DNA of 64,000 nucleotides. Source: Anniella stebbinsi (lineage: Eukaryota; Chordata; Lepidosauria; Squamata; Anniellidae). Below, in pieces: positions 1 to 11,230 of this stretch; within the stretch, counting starts at the first letter, position 1, and every line of letters starts with the position of its first letter. The notes beneath the pieces are model-generated. The model was not told where the DNA came from. It did not search any database and was given only the letters and a program-made list of their open reading frames with translations. Location: positions 248,001-312,000 of the forward strand of contig JARDYH010000013.1 of NCBI GenBank assembly GCA_029215795.1, read 5' to 3'. Made by a program: the position numbers and the translations under genes.

Positions 1-420
1 CCTAGACTTCCCCTTCCCGCTATACTTCCCCTTCTTCCCCTAGACTTCTCCTAGACTTCCCCTTCATCCCCTAGACTTCCCCTTCTTCCCCTAGACTTCC
101 CGTAGACTTCCCCTTCCCTCTATACTTTCCCTTCTTCCCCTAGACTTCCCCTAGACTTCCCCTTCTTCCCCTAGACTTCCCCTAGACTTCCCCTTCCCTC
201 TATACTTCCCCTTATTCCATTAGACTTACCCTTCCCTCTATACTTCCCCTGCTTCCCCTAGACTTCCCCTAGACTTCCCCTTCTTCCCCTAGACTTCCCC
301 TAGACTTCCCCTTCCTTCTATACTTCCCCTTCTTCCCCTAGACTTCCCCTTCCCTCTATACTTCCCCTTCTTCCCCTAGACTTCCCCTTCTTCCCCTAGA
401 CTTCCTCTTCTTCCCCTGGA

Positions 421-527
421 CTTCCCCTTCCCTCTATACTTCCCCTTCTTCCCCTAGACTTCCCCTTCTTCCCCTAGACTTCCCCTTCTTCCCCTAGACT
501 TCCCCTAGACTTCCCCTTCCCTCTATA
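421..527 (+). repeat. Exemplar monomer run C-B-B-B-A-C
   Basis: This stretch shows the three monomers without mutation: C at 421-438, B at 439-458, 459-478 and 479-498, A at 499-509, C at 510-527. It defines the grammar used below. C ends in CTATA and is followed by B in every case I parsed. A normally occurs singly after B. B can be repeated one to four times. The most frequent words are B-C (38 bp) and B-A-C (49 bp), and these are the sizes of several indels between duplicate copies. Confidence 0.95.
442..494 (-). other. Representative G-quadruplex / i-motif consensus stretch
   Basis: CCCC runs lie at 442-445, 451-454, 462-465, 471-474, 482-485 and 491-494. The intervening loops are TTCTT (5) and TAGACTT (7) in alternation. 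On the minus strand this satisfies the usual G3+N1-7 quadruplex rule several times over; on the + strand it satisfies the i-motif rule. The same spacing recurs wherever B monomers are adjacent or B is followed by A, so potential structures tile most of the window. C monomers break the pattern locally, because TCTATACTT makes a 9-base loop. The motif is seen; folding in the cell is not shown. Confidence 0.75.
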
Positions 528-2167
528 CTTCCCCTTCTTCCCCTAGACTTCCCCTTCTTCCCCTAGACTTCCCCTTCTTCCCCTAGACTTCCCCTAAACT
601 TCCCCTTCCCTCTATACTTCCCCTTCTTCCCCTAGACTTCCCCTTCTTCCCCTAGACTTCCCCTAGACTTCCCCTTCCCTCTATACTTCCCCTTCTTCCC
701 CTAGACTTCCCCTAGACTTCCCCTTCCCTCTATACTGCCCCTTCATCCCCTAGACTTCCCCTAGACTTCCCCTTCCCTCTATACTTTCCCTTCTTCCCCT
801 AGACTTCCCCTAGACTTCCCCTTCTTCCCCTAGACTTCCCCTAGACTTCCCCTTCCCTCTATACTTCCCCTTCTTCCATTAGACTTCCCCTTCCCTCTAT
901 ACTTCCCCTTCTTCCTCTAGATTTCCCCTAGACTTCCCCTTCTTCTCCTAGACTTCCCCTAGACTTCCCCTTCTTCCCCTAGACTTCCCCTAGACTTCCC
1001 CTTCCCTCTATACTTCCCCTTCTTCCATTAGACTTCCCCTTCCCTCTATACTTCCCCTTCTTCCCCTAGTCTACCCCTTGACTTCCCCTTCCCTCTATAC
1101 TTCCCCTTCTTCCCCTAGACTTCCACGTCTCCCCTAGACTTCCCCTTCTTCCCCAAGACTTCCCCTACACTTCCCCTTCCCTCTGTACTTCCCCTTCTTC
1201 CCCTAGACTTCCCCTAGACTTCCCCTTCCCTCTATACTTCCCCTTCTTCCCCTAGATTTCCCCTTCTTCCCTTAGACTTCCCCTTCTTCCCCTATACTTC
1301 CCCTTCCCTCTATACTTCCCCTTCTTCCCCTAGACTTCCCCTAGACTTCCCCTTCCCGCTATACTTCCCCTTCTTCCCCTAGACTTCTCCTAGACTTCCC
1401 CTTCATCCCCTAGACTTCCCCTTCTTCCCCTAGACTTCCCGTAGACTTCCCCTTCCCTCTATACTTTCCCTTCTTCCCCTAGACTTCCCCTAGACTTCCC
1501 CTTCTTCCCCTAGACTTCCCCTAGACTTCCCCTTCCCTCTATACTTCCCCTTATTCCATTAGACTTACCCTTCCCTCTATACTTCCCCTGCTTCCCCTAG
1601 ACTTCCCCTAGACTTCCCCTTCTTCCCCTAGACTTCCCCTAGACTTCCCCTTCCTTCTATACTTCCCCTTCTTCCCCTAGACTTCCCCTTCCCTCTATAC
1701 TTCCCCTTCTTCCCCTAGACTTCCCCTTCTTCCCCTAGACTTCCTCTTCTTCCCCTGGACTTCCCCTTCCCTCTATACTTCCCCTTCTTCCCCTAGACTT
1801 CCCCTAGACTTCCCCTTCCCTCTATACTTCCCCTTCTTCCCCTAGACTTCCCCTTCTTCCCCTAGACTTCCCCTTCTTCCCTTAGATTTCCCCTTCTCCC
1901 CCTAGACTTCCCCTAGACTTCCCCTTCCCTCTATACTTCCCCTTCTTCCCCTAGACTTCCCCTTCTTCTCCTAGACTTCCCCTTCTTCCCCTAGACTTCC
2001 CCTTCTTCCCCTAGACTTCCCCTTCTTCCCCTAGACTTCCCCTAGACTTCCCCTTCCCTCTATACTTCCCCTTCTTCCCCTACACTTCCCCTTCCCTCTA
2101 TACTTCCCCTTCTTCCCCTAGACTTCCCCTGGACTTCCCCTTCCCTCTATACTTCCCCTTCTTCCCC

Positions 2168-3094
2168 TAGACTTCCCCTTCTTCCCCTAGACTTCCCCTT
2201 CTTCCCTTAGATTTCCCATTCTCCCCCTAGACTTCCCCTAGACTTCCCCTTCCCTCTATACTTCCCCTTCTTCCCCTAGACTTCCCCTTCTTCTCCTAGA
2301 CTTCCCCTTCTTCCCCTAGACTTCCCCTTCCCTCTATACTTCCCCTTCTTCCCCTAGACTTCCCCTAGACTTCCCCTACTTCCCCTAGACTTCCCCTTCT
2401 TCCCCTAGACTTCCCCTAGACTTCCCCTTCCCTCTATACTTCCCCTTCTTCCCCTAGACTTCCCCTTCTTCCCCTAGACTTCCCCTTCTTCCCCTAGACT
2501 TCCCCTAGACTTCCCCTTCCCTCTATACTTCCCCTTCTTCCCCTAGACTTCCCCTTCTTCCCCTAGACTTCCCCTAGACTTCCCCTTCCCTCTATACTTC
2601 CCCTTCTTCCCCTAGACTTCCCCTAGACTTCCCCTTCCCTCTATACTGCCCCTTCTTCCCCTAGACTTCCCCTAGACTTAACCTTTCCTCTATACTTCCC
2701 CTTCTTCCCCTAGACTTCCACTAGACTTCCCCTTCCCTCTATTCTTTCCCTTCTTCCCCTAGACTTCCCCTAGACTTCCCCTTCTTCCCCTAGACTTCCC
2801 CTAGACTTCCCCTTCCCTCTATACTTCCCCTTCTTCCCCTAGATTTCCCCTAGACTTCCCCTTCCCTCTATACTTCCCCTTCTTCCCCTAGACTTCCCCT
2901 TCCCTCTATACTTTCCCTTCTTCCCCTAGACTTCCCCTAGACTTCCCCTTCCCTCTATACTTCCCCTTCTTCCATTAGACTTCCCCTTCCCTCTATACTT
3001 CCCCTTCTTCCTCTAGATTTCCCCTAGAATTCCCCTTCTTCTCCTAGACTTCCCCTAGACTTCCCCTTCCCTCTATACTTCCCCTTCTTCCCCT
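2168..3094. repeat. Array segment related to 7,820-8,529 and 9,255-10,033
   Basis: The order CCCTTAGATTTCC, CTCCCCCTAG, TTCTCCTAG, CCCCTACTTCC (2,373-2,383), CTATACTGCC (2,641-2,650) and then a stretch leading to AGTCTACCCC also appears near 8.0-8.5 kb and 9.4-10.0 kb. The CTACTT and ACTGCC markers sit about 5,652 bp before their counterparts at 8,030 and 8,299. Private substitutions here (TTAACCTTTCC near 2,680, CTATTCTTTCC near 2,740) suggest an older copy that escaped homogenisation. Confidence 0.7.
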
Positions 3095-5205
3095 AGTCTA
3101 CCCCTTGACTTCCCCTTCCCTCTATACTTCCCCTTCTTCCCCTAGACTTCCACGTCTTCCCCTAGACTTCCCCTTCTTCCCCAAGACTTCCCCTACACTT
3201 CCCCTTCCCTCTATACTTCCCCTTCTTCCCTAGACTTCCCCTAGATTTCCCCTTCTTCCCCTACACTTCCCCTTCCCTCTATACTTCCCCTTCTTCCCCT
3301 AGAGTTCCCCTTCTTCTCCTAGATTTCCCCTTCTTCCCCTAGACTTCCCCTTTCCTCTATACTTCCCCTTCTTCCCCTAGACTTCCCCTTTTTCCCCTAG
3401 ACTTCCCCTTCCCTCTATACTTCCTCTTCTTCCCCTAGATTTCCCCTTCTTCCCCTAGACCTCCCCTTCTTCCCCTAGACTTCCCGTAGACTTCCCCTTC
3501 CCTCTATACCTTCCCTTCTTCCCCTTCTTCCCCTAGACTTCCCCTTCTACCCCTAGACTTCCCCTGGACTTCCCCTTCCCTCTATACTTCCCCTTCTTCC
3601 CCTAGACTTTCTCTTCCCTCTATACTTCCCCTTCTTCCCCTAGACTTCCCCTTCTTCCCCTAGACTTCCCCTTCCCTCTATACTTCCCCTTCTTCCCCTA
3701 GACTTCCCATAGACTTCCCTTCCCTCTATACTTCCCCTTCTTCCCCTAGACTTCCCCTAGACTTCCCCTTCCCTCTCTACTTCCCCTTCTTCCCCTAGAC
3801 TTCCCCTTCTTCCCCTAGACTTCCCCTTCTTCCCCTAGACTTCCCCTTACCTCTATACGTCCCCTTCTTCCCCTAGACTTCCCCTTTCCTCTATACTTCC
3901 CCTTCTTCCCCTAGACTTCTCCTTCTTCCCCTAGACTTCCACTTCTTCCCCTAGACTTCCCCTTCCCTCTATACTTCCCCTTCTTCCCCTAGACTTCCCC
4001 TTCTTCCCTTAGACTTCCCCTTCTTCCCCTAGACTTCCCATTCTTCCCCTAGACTTCCCCTTCTTCCCCTAGACTTCCCCTAGACTTCCCATTGCCTCTA
4101 TACTTCCCCTTCTTCCCCTAGACTTTCTCTTCCCTCTATACTTCCCCTTCTTCCCCTAGACTTCCCCTTCTTCCCCTAGACTTCCCCTTCTTCCCCTAGA
4201 CTTCCCCTTCCCTCTATACTTCCCCTTCTTCCCCTAGACTTCCCCTAGACTTCCCTTCCCTCTATACTTCCCCTTCTTCCCCTAGATTTCCCCTAGACTT
4301 CACCTTCCCTCTCTACTTCCCCTTCTTCCCCTAGACATCCCCTTCTTCCCCTAGACTTCCCCTTCTTCCCCTAGACTTCCCCTAGACTTCCCCTTCCCTC
4401 TATACTTCCCCTTCTTCCCCTAGACTTCCCCTGGACTTCCCCTTCCCTCTATACTTCCCCTTCTTCCCCTAGTCTACCCCTTGACTTCCCCTTCCCTCTA
4501 TACTTCCCCTTCTTCCCCTAGAATTCCACGTCTTCCCCTAGACTTCCCCTTCTTCCCCAAGACTTCCCCTACACTTCCCCTTCCCTCTATAGTTCCCCTT
4601 CCTCCCTAGACTTCCCCTAGATTTCCCCTTCTTCCCCTAGACTTCCCCTTCCCTCTATACTTCCCCTTCGTCCCCTAGAGTTCCCCTTCTTCTCCTAGAT
4701 TTCCCCTTCTTCCCCTAGACTTCCCCTTTCCTCTATACTTCCCCTTCTTCCCCTAGACTTCCCCTAGACTTCCCCTTCTTCCCCTAGACTTCCCCTTTTT
4801 CCCCTAGACTTCCCCTTCCCTCTATACTTCCTCTTCTTCCCCTAGACTTCCCCTTCTTCCCCTAGACTTCCCCTTCTTCCCCTAGACTTCCCGTAGACTT
4901 CCCCTTCCCTCTATACCTTCCCTTCTTCCCCTTCTTCCCCTAGACTTCCCCTTCTACCCCTAGACTTCCCCTGGACTTCCCCTTCCCTCTATACTTCCCC
5001 TTCTTCCCCTAGACTTTCTCTTCCCTCTATACTTCCCCTTCATCCCCTAGACTTCCCCTTCTTCCCCTAGACTTCCCCTTCTTCCCCTAGACTTCCCCTT
5101 CCCTCTATACTTCCCCTTCTTCCCCTAGACTTCCCCTAGACTTCCCCTTCCCTCTCTACTTCCCCTTCTTCCCCTAGACTTCCCCTTCTTCCCCTAGACA
5201 TCCCC
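3095..5205. repeat. Tandem duplication, 1,376-1,407-bp offset
   Basis: AGTCTACCCC is at 3,095 and again at 4,471 (1,376 apart), followed in both by CACGTCTTCCCC, CCCCAAGAC, CTACAC, AGAGTTCC, a TTTTT tract, CTATACCTTCCC, CTACCCC, CCCCTGGAC and GACTTTCTC (3,606 and 5,012 regions). The offset grows to 1,407 because the second copy has 31 extra bases, equal to one B plus one A. Copies run about 3,095-3,830 and 4,471-5,205. The second carries private changes (AGAATTCC, CTATAGTTCC) that set it apart. Confidence 0.75.
4916..4941 (+). repeat. Longest type of unbroken pyrimidine run (26 nt)
   Basis: Most pyrimidine runs stop at 15-17 nt because AGA or ATA ends each monomer. After the CTATACC variant two 9-mers are joined without AGA, giving 26 pyrimidines in a row here, and the same word recurs once in each unit that has CTATACC. 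It contains the mirror-symmetric core TCCCCTTCTTCCCCT, a feature of intramolecular triplex-forming DNA. Confidence 0.7.
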
Positions 5206-5582
5206 TTCTTCCCCTATATTTCCCCTTCCCTCTATACTTCCCCTTCTTCCATTAGACTTCCCCTTCCCTCTATACTTCCCCTGCTTCCCCTAGACTTCCC
5301 CTAGACTTCCCCTTCTTCCCCTAGACTTCCTGTGGTCTTCCCCTTCCCTCTATACTTCCCCTTCTTCCCCTAGACTTCCCCTTCCCTCTATACTTCCCCT
5401 TCTTCCCCTAGACTTCCCCTTCTTCCCCTAGACTTCCTCTTCTTCCCCTAGACTTCCCCTTCCCTCTATACTTCCCCTTCTTCCCCTAGACTTCCCCTTC
5501 TTCCCTTAGACTTCCCCTAGACTTCCCCTTCCCTCTATACTTCCCCTTCTTCCCCTAGACTTCCCCTAGACTTCCCCTTCCC

Positions 5583-5637
5583 TCTAGACTTCCCCTTCTT
5601 CCCCTAGACTTCCCCTAGACTTCCCCTTCCCTCTAGA
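5583..5637 (+). repeat. Hybrid C/A monomers with TCTAGA
   Basis: Here the C monomer ends CCCTCTAGA in place of CCCTCTATA (TCTAGA at 5,583-5,588 and 5,632-5,637, 49 bp apart). The pair is copied near 7,427/7,477, 11,397/11,447, 12,770/12,820, 20,135/20,186 and 23,180/23,232. One base change or a C-to-A monomer exchange would produce it. It is a useful marker for the copied blocks. Confidence 0.75.
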
Positions 5638-6228
5638 CTTCCCCTTCTTCCCCTAGACTTCCCCTTCTTCCCCTAGACTTCCCCTTCTTCCCCTAGACTT
5701 CCCCTAGACTTCCCCTTCCCTCTATACTTCCCCTTCTTCCCCTAGACTTCCCCTAGTCTTCCCCTTCCCTCTATACAGCCCCTTCTTCCCCTAGACTTCC
5801 CCTAGACTTCCCCTTTCCTCTATACTTCCCCTTCTTCCCCTAGACTTCCCCTAGACTTCCCCTTCTCGCTATACTTCCCTTTCTTCCCCTAGACTTCCCC
5901 TAGACTTCCCCTTCCCTCTATACTTCCCCTTCTTCCCCTAGACTTCCCCTAGACTTCCCCTTCCCTCTATACTTCCCCTTCTTCCCCTAGACTTCCCCTT
6001 CTTCCCCTAGACTTCCCCTTCTTCCCTTAGATTTCCCCTTCTCCCCCTAGACTTCCCCTAGACTTCCCCTTCCCTCTATACTTCCCCTTCTTCCCCTAGA
6101 CTTCCCCTTCTTCTCCTAGACTTCCCCTTCTTCCCCTAGACTTCCCCTTCTTCCCCTAGACTTCCCCTTCTTCCCCTAGACTTCCCCTAGACTTCCCCTT
6201 CCCTCTATACTTCCCCTTCTTCCCCTAC

Positions 6229-8070
6229 ACTTCCCCTTCCCTCTATACTTCCCCTTCTTCCCCTAGACTTCCCCTGGACTTCCCCTTCCCTCTATACTTC
6301 CCCTTCTTCCCCTAGTCTACCCCTTGACTTCCCCTTCCCTCTATACTTCCCCTTCTTCCCCTAGAATTCCACGTCTTCCCCTAGACTTCCCCTTCTTCCC
6401 CAAGACTTCCCCTACACTTCCCCTTCCCTCTATACTTCCCCTTCCTCCCTAGACTTCCCCTAGATTTCCCCTTCTTCCCCTAGACTTCCCCTTCCCTCTA
6501 TACTTCCCCTTCTTCCCCTAGAGTTCCCCTTCTTCTCCTAGATTTCCCCTTCTTCCCCTAGACTTCCCCTTTCCTCTATACTTCCCCTTCTTCCCCTAGA
6601 CTTCCCCTAGACTTCCCCTTCTTCCCCTAGACTTCCCCTTTTTCCCCTAGACTTCCCCTTCCCTCTATACTTCCTCTTCTTCCCCTAGACTTCCCCTTCT
6701 TCCCCTAGACTTCCCCTTCTTCCCCTAGACTTCCCGTAGACTTCCCCTTCCCTCTATACCTTCCCTTCTTCCCCTTCTTCCCCTAGACTTCCCCTTCTAC
6801 CCCTAGACTTCCCCTGGACTTCCCCTTCCCTCTATACTTCCCCTTCTTCCCCTAGACTTTCTCTTCCCTCTATACTTCCCCTTCTTCCCCTAGACTTCCC
6901 CTTCTTCCCCTAGACTTCCCCTTCTTCCCCTAGACTTCCCCTTCCCTCTATACTTCCCCTTCTTCCCCTAGACTTCCCCTAGACTTCCCCTTCCCTCTCT
7001 ACTTCCCCTTCTTCCCCTAGACTTCCCCTTCTTCCCCTAGACATCCCCTTCTTCCCCTATACTTCCCCTTCCCTCTATACTTCCCCTTCTTCCATTAGAC
7101 TTCCCCTTCCCTCTATACTTCCCCTGCTTCCCCTAGACTTCCCCTAGACTTCCCCTTCTTCCCCTAGACTTCCTGTGGTCTTCCCCTTCCCTCTATACTT
7201 CCCCTTCTTCCCCTAGACTTCCCCTTCCCTCTATACTTCCCCTTCTTCCCCTAGACTTCCCCTTCTTCCCCTAGACTTCCTCTTCTTCCCCTAGACTTCC
7301 CCTTCCCTCTATACTTCCCCTTCTTCCCCTAGACTTCCCCTTCTTCCCTTAGACTTCCCCTAGACTTCCCCTTCCCTCTATACTTCCCCTTCTTCCCCTA
7401 GACTTCCCCTAGACTTCCCCTTCCCTCTAGACTTCCCCTTCTTCCCCTAGACTTCCCCTAGACTTCCCCTTCCCTCTAGACTTCCCCTTCTTCCCCTAGA
7501 CTTCCCCTTCTTCCCCTAGACTTCCCCTTCTTCCCCTAGACTTCCCCTAGACTTCCCCTTCCCTCTATACTTCCCCTTCTTCCCCTAGACTTCCCCTAGT
7601 CTTCCCCTTCCCTCTATACAGCCCCTTCTTCCCCTAGACTTCCCCTAGACTTCCCCTTTCTTCTATACTTCCCCTTCTTCCCCTAGACTTCCCCTAGACT
7701 TCCCCTTCTCGCTATACTTCCCTTTCTTCCCCTAGACTTCCCCTTCCCTCTATACTTCCCCTTCTTCCCCTAGACTTCCCCTAGACTTCCCCTTCCCTCT
7801 ATACTTCCCCTTCTTCCCCTAGACTTCCCCTTCTTCCCCTAGACTTCCCCTTCTTCCCTTAGATTTCCCCTTCTCCCCCTAGACTTCCCCTAGACTTCCC
7901 CTTCCCTCTATACTTCCCCTTCTTCCCCTAGACTTCCCCTTCTTCTCCTAGACTTCCCCTTCTTCCCCTAGACTTCCCCTTCCCTCTATACTTCCCCTTC
8001 TTCCCCTAGACTTCCCCTAGACTTCCCCTACTTCCCCTTGACTTCCCCTTCTTCCCCTAGACTTCCCCTA
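6229..8070. repeat. 1,843-bp tandem unit, copy 2
   Basis: It matches 4,386-6,228 marker for marker until about 7,970. One A monomer (11 bp) is missing near 7,735, so the offset falls from 1,843 to 1,832 at the CCCTTAG marker (6,027 and 7,859). After about 7,970 it switches to C-B-A with CCCCTACTTCCCCTTGAC (near 8,025), where copy 1 has further B monomers. The switch is a likely later exchange point. Its last part overlaps the start of the next duplication. Confidence 0.85.
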
Positions 8071-9012
8071 GACTTCCCCTTCCCTCTATACTTCCCCTTC
8101 TTCCCCTAGACTTCCCCTTCTTCCCTAGACTTCCCCTTCTTCCCCTAGACTTCCCCTAAACTTCCCCTTCCCTCTATACTTCCCCTTCTTCCCCTAGACC
8201 TCCCCTTCTTCCCCTAGACTTCCCCTAGACTTCCCCTTCCCTCTATACTTCCCCTTCTTCCCCTAGACTTCCCCTAGACTTCCCCTTCCCTCTATACTGC
8301 CCCTTCTTCCCCTAGACTTCCCCTAGACTTCCCCTTTCCTCTGTACTTCCCCTTCTTCCCCTAGACTTCCCCTAGACTTCCCCTTCCCTCTATACTTCCC
8401 CTTCTTCCATTAGACTTCCCCTTCCCTCTATACTTCCCCTTCTTCCTCTAGATTTCCCCTAGACTTCCCCTTCTTCTCCTAGACTTCCCCTAGACTTCCC
8501 CTTCCCTCTATACTTCCCCTTCTTCCCCTAGTCTACCCCTTGACTTCCCCTTCCCTCTATACTTCCCCTTCTTCCCCTAGACTTCCACGTCTCCCCTAGA
8601 CTTCCCCTTCTTCCCCAAGACTTCCCCTACACTTCCCCTTCCCTCTATACTTCCCCTTCTTCCCTAGACTTCCCCTAGATTTCCCCTTCTTCCCCTAGAC
8701 TTCCCCTTCCCTCTATACTTCCCCTTCTTCCCCTAGAGTTCCCCTTCTTCTCCTAGATTTCCCCTTCTTCCCCTAGACTTCCCCTTTCCTCTATACTTCC
8801 CCTTCTTCCCCTAGACTTCCCCTAGACTTCCCCTTCTTCCCCTAGACTTCCCCTTTTTCCCCTAGACTTCCCCTTCCCTCTATATTTCCTCTTCTTCCCC
8901 TAGATTTCCCCTTCTTCCCCTAGACTTCCCCTTCTTCCCCTAGACTTCCCGTAGACTTCCCCTTCCCTCTATACCTTCCCTTCTTCCCCTTCTTCCCCTA
9001 GACTTCCCCTAG
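7598..9012. repeat. 1.4-1.5-kb tandem unit, copy 1
   Basis: Starts at the CTATACAGCC marker region (about 7,609) and is repeated at 9,013-10,516. TTCTCGC lies at 7,710 and 9,123 (1,413 apart), the CCTACTTCCCC marker about 1,424 apart (the missing A monomer restored in copy 2), and AGTCTACCCC at 8,530 and 10,034 (1,504 apart). This copy lacks 80 bp near 8,345, equal to B-A plus B-A-C. It ends at 9,012 where CTATACCTTCCC runs directly into a new CTATACAGCC block. Confidence 0.82.
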
Positions 9013-10516
9013 ACTTCCCCTTCCCTCTATACAGCCCCTTCTTCCCCTAGACTTCCCCTAGACTTCCCCTTTCCTCTATACTTCCCCTTCTTCCCCTAGA
9101 CTTCCCCTAGACTTCCCCTTCTCGCTATACTTCCCTTTCTTCCCCTAGACTTCCCCTAGACTTCCCCTTCCCTCTATACTTCCCCTTCTTCCCCTAGACT
9201 TCCCCTAGACTTCCCCTTCCCTCTATACTTCCCCTTCTTCCCCTAGACTTCCCCTTCTTCCCCTAGACTTCCCCTTCTTCCCTTAGATTTCCCCTTCTCC
9301 CCCTAGACTTCCCCTAGACTTCCCCTTCCCTCTATACTTCCCCTTCTTCCCCTAGACTTCCCCTTCTTCTCCTAGACTTCCCCTTCTTCCCCTAGACTTC
9401 CCCTTCCCTCTATACTTCCCCTTCTTCCCCTAGACTTCCCCTAGACTTCCCCTACTTCCCCTTGACTTCCCCTTCTTCCCCTAGACTTCCCCTAGACTTC
9501 CCGTTCCCTCTATACTTCCCCTTCTTCCCCTAGACTTCCCCTTCTTCCCTAGACTTCCCCTTCTTCCCCTAGACTTCCCCTAAACTTCCCCTTCCCTCTA
9601 TACTTCCCCTTCTTCCCCTAGACCTCCCCTTCTTCCCCTAGACTTCCCCTAGACTTCCCCTTCCATCTATACTTCCCCTTCTTCCCCTAGACTTCCCCTA
9701 GACTTCCCCTTCCCTCTATACTGCCCCTTCTTCCCCTAGACTTCCCCTAGACTTCCCCTTTCCTCTGTACTTCCCCTTCTTCCCCTAGATTTCCACTAGA
9801 CTTCCCCTTCCCTCTATACTTTCCCTTCTTCCCCTAGACTTCCCCTAGACTTCCCCTTCTTCCCCTAGACTTCCCCTAGACTTCCCCTTCCCTCTATACT
9901 TCCCCTTCTTCCATTAGACTTCCCCTTCCCTCTATACTTCCCCTTCTTCCTCTAGATTTCCCCTAGACTTCCCCTTCTTCTCCTAGACTTCCCCTAGACT
10001 TCCCCTTCCCTCTATACTTCCCCTTCTTCCCCTAGTCTACCCCTTGACTTCCCCTTCCCTCTATACTTCCCCTTCTTCCCCTAGACTTCCACGTCTCCCC
10101 TAGACTTCCCCTTCTTCCCCAAGACTTCCCCTACACTTCCCCTTCCCTCTATACTTCCCCTTCTTCCCTAGACTTCCCCTAGATTTCCCCTTCTTCCCCT
10201 AGACTTCCCCTTCCCTCTATACTTCCCCTTCTTCCCCTAGAGTTCCCCTTCTTCTCCTAGATTTCCCCTTCGTCCCCTAGACTTCCCCTTTCCTCTATAC
10301 TTCCCCTTCTTCCCCTAGACTTCCCCTAGACTTCCCCTTCTTCCCCTAGACTTCCCCTTTTTCCCCTAGACTTCCCCTTCCCTCTATACTTCCTCTTCTT
10401 CCCCTAGATTTCCCCTTCTTCCCCTAGACTTCCCCTTCTTCCCCTAGACTTCCCGTAGACTTCCCCTTCCCTCTATACCTTCCCTTCTTCCCCTTCTTCC
10501 CCTAGACTTCCCCTTC
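9013..10516. repeat. 1.4-1.5-kb tandem unit, copy 2
   Basis: Second copy of 7,598-9,012, with the full set of markers: CTATACAGCC (about 9,030), TTCTCGC (9,123), CCTACTTCCCC (9,451), CTATACTGCC, CTCTGTAC, CCACTAGAC, TTCCATTAGAC, CCTCTAGATTTCC, AGTCTACCCC (10,034) and CACGTCTCCCC. It includes the 80 bp missing from copy 1. From about 10,500 it continues into CTACCCC and CCCCTGGAC, as in the longer higher-order unit later in the window. Confidence 0.8.
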
Positions 10517-11230
10517 TACCCCTAGACTTCCCCTGGACTTCCCCTTCCCTCTATACTTCCCCTTCTTCCCCTAGACTTTCTCTTCCCTCTATACTTCCCC
10601 TTCTTCCCCTAGACTTCCCCTTCTTCCCCTAGACTTCCCCTTCCCTCTATACTTCCCCTTCTTCCCCTAGACTTCCCCTAGACTTCCCTTCCCTCTATAC
10701 TTCCCCTTCTTCCCCTAGACTTCCCCTAGACTTCCCCTTCCCTCTCTACTTCCCCTTCTTCCCCTAGACTTCCCCTTCTTCCCCTAGACTTCCCCTTCTT
10801 CCCCTAGACTTCCCCTTCTTCCCCTAGACTTCCCCTTTCCTCTATACTTCCCCTTCTTCCCCTAGACTTCCCCTAGACTTCCCCTTCTTCCCCTAGACTT
10901 CCCCTTTTTCCCCTAGACTTCCCCTTCCCTCTATACTTCCTCTTCTTCCCCTAGATTTCCCCTTCTTCCCCTAGACTTCCCCTTCTTCCCCTAGACTTCC
11001 CGTAGACTTCCCCTTCCCTCTATACCTTCCCTTCTTCCCCTTCTTCCCCTAGACTTCCCCTTCTACCCCTAGACTTCCCCTGGACTTCCCCTTCCCTCTA
11101 TACTTCCCCTTCTTCCCCTAGACTTTCTCTTCCCTCTATACTTCCCCTTCTTCCCCTAGACTTCCCCTTCTTCCCCTAGACTTCCCCTTCCCTCTATACT
11201 TCCCCTTCTTCCCCTAGACTTCCCCTAGAC
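10272..11230. repeat. 547-bp tandem duplication
   Basis: CCCCTTTCCTCTATA (TTT at 10,289 and 10,836) and TTCTACCCC (A at 10,518 and 11,065) are each exactly 547 bp apart, with CCCCTTTTTCCCC, TTCCCGTAGAC, CTATACCTTCCC, CCCCTGGAC and GACTTTCTC between them in both. Copies span about 10,272-10,820 and 10,821-11,230. The second copy is cut short, going straight from GACTTCCC to TTCCCTCTCTAC where the first has an extra 49-bp word. This is the shortest clean multi-monomer duplication I could delimit. Confidence 0.82.

Larger units (their letters stand above)
1..1800. repeat. Tandem duplication, 1,339-bp offset (1-460 and 1,340-1,800)
   Basis: The rare variants TTCCCGCTATA, TTCATCCCC, TTCCCGTAGA, TTATTCCATTAGACTTACC, CCTGCTTCC, CCTTCTATA and CCCCTGGAC occur in the same order from position 1 and from 1,340. 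The CTGGAC guanine is at 418 and 1,757, exactly 1,339 apart. After about 460 and 1,800 the copies part: the first continues C-B-B-B-A, the second C-B-A-C. The left edge of the first copy is cut by the window start, so the true duplicated segment may be longer. Confidence 0.85.
1..2167. repeat. Block alpha, copy 1 of 3
   Basis: This block recurs at 14,343-16,391 and 24,756-26,923. Markers TTCCCGCTATA, TTCATCCCC, AGTCTACCCC (1,068), CTCTGTAC, CTGGAC (1,757) and CTACAC (2,080) all match copy 3 at a constant offset of 24,755, so I see no length change over more than 2 kb. The match ends at about 2,168, where this copy continues CTAGACTTCC while the other two continue CTAGTCTACC. It contains the 1,339-bp internal duplication described separately. 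Confidence 0.85.
4386..6228. repeat. 1,843-bp tandem unit, copy 1
   Basis: Paired with copy 2 at 6,229-8,070. AGTCTACCCC (4,471 and 6,314), CTGTGGTCTT (its TGTGG at 5,331 and 7,174) and TTCTCGCTATAC (CG at 5,867 and 7,710) are each exactly 1,843 bp apart. The left edge is set by CTAGAC at 4,384 against CTACAC at 6,227. The CTGTGGTCTT variant is seen nowhere else in the window. Two TCTAGA hybrid monomers (5,583-5,588 and 5,632-5,637) lie in this copy and are duplicated with it. Confidence 0.88.

Noticed and set aside
5583..5637. Functional palindromic protein-binding sites at TCTAGA
   Set aside because: They are explained by a single change of CCCTCTATA to CCCTCTAGA in two C monomers, and they spread only because the block was duplicated.
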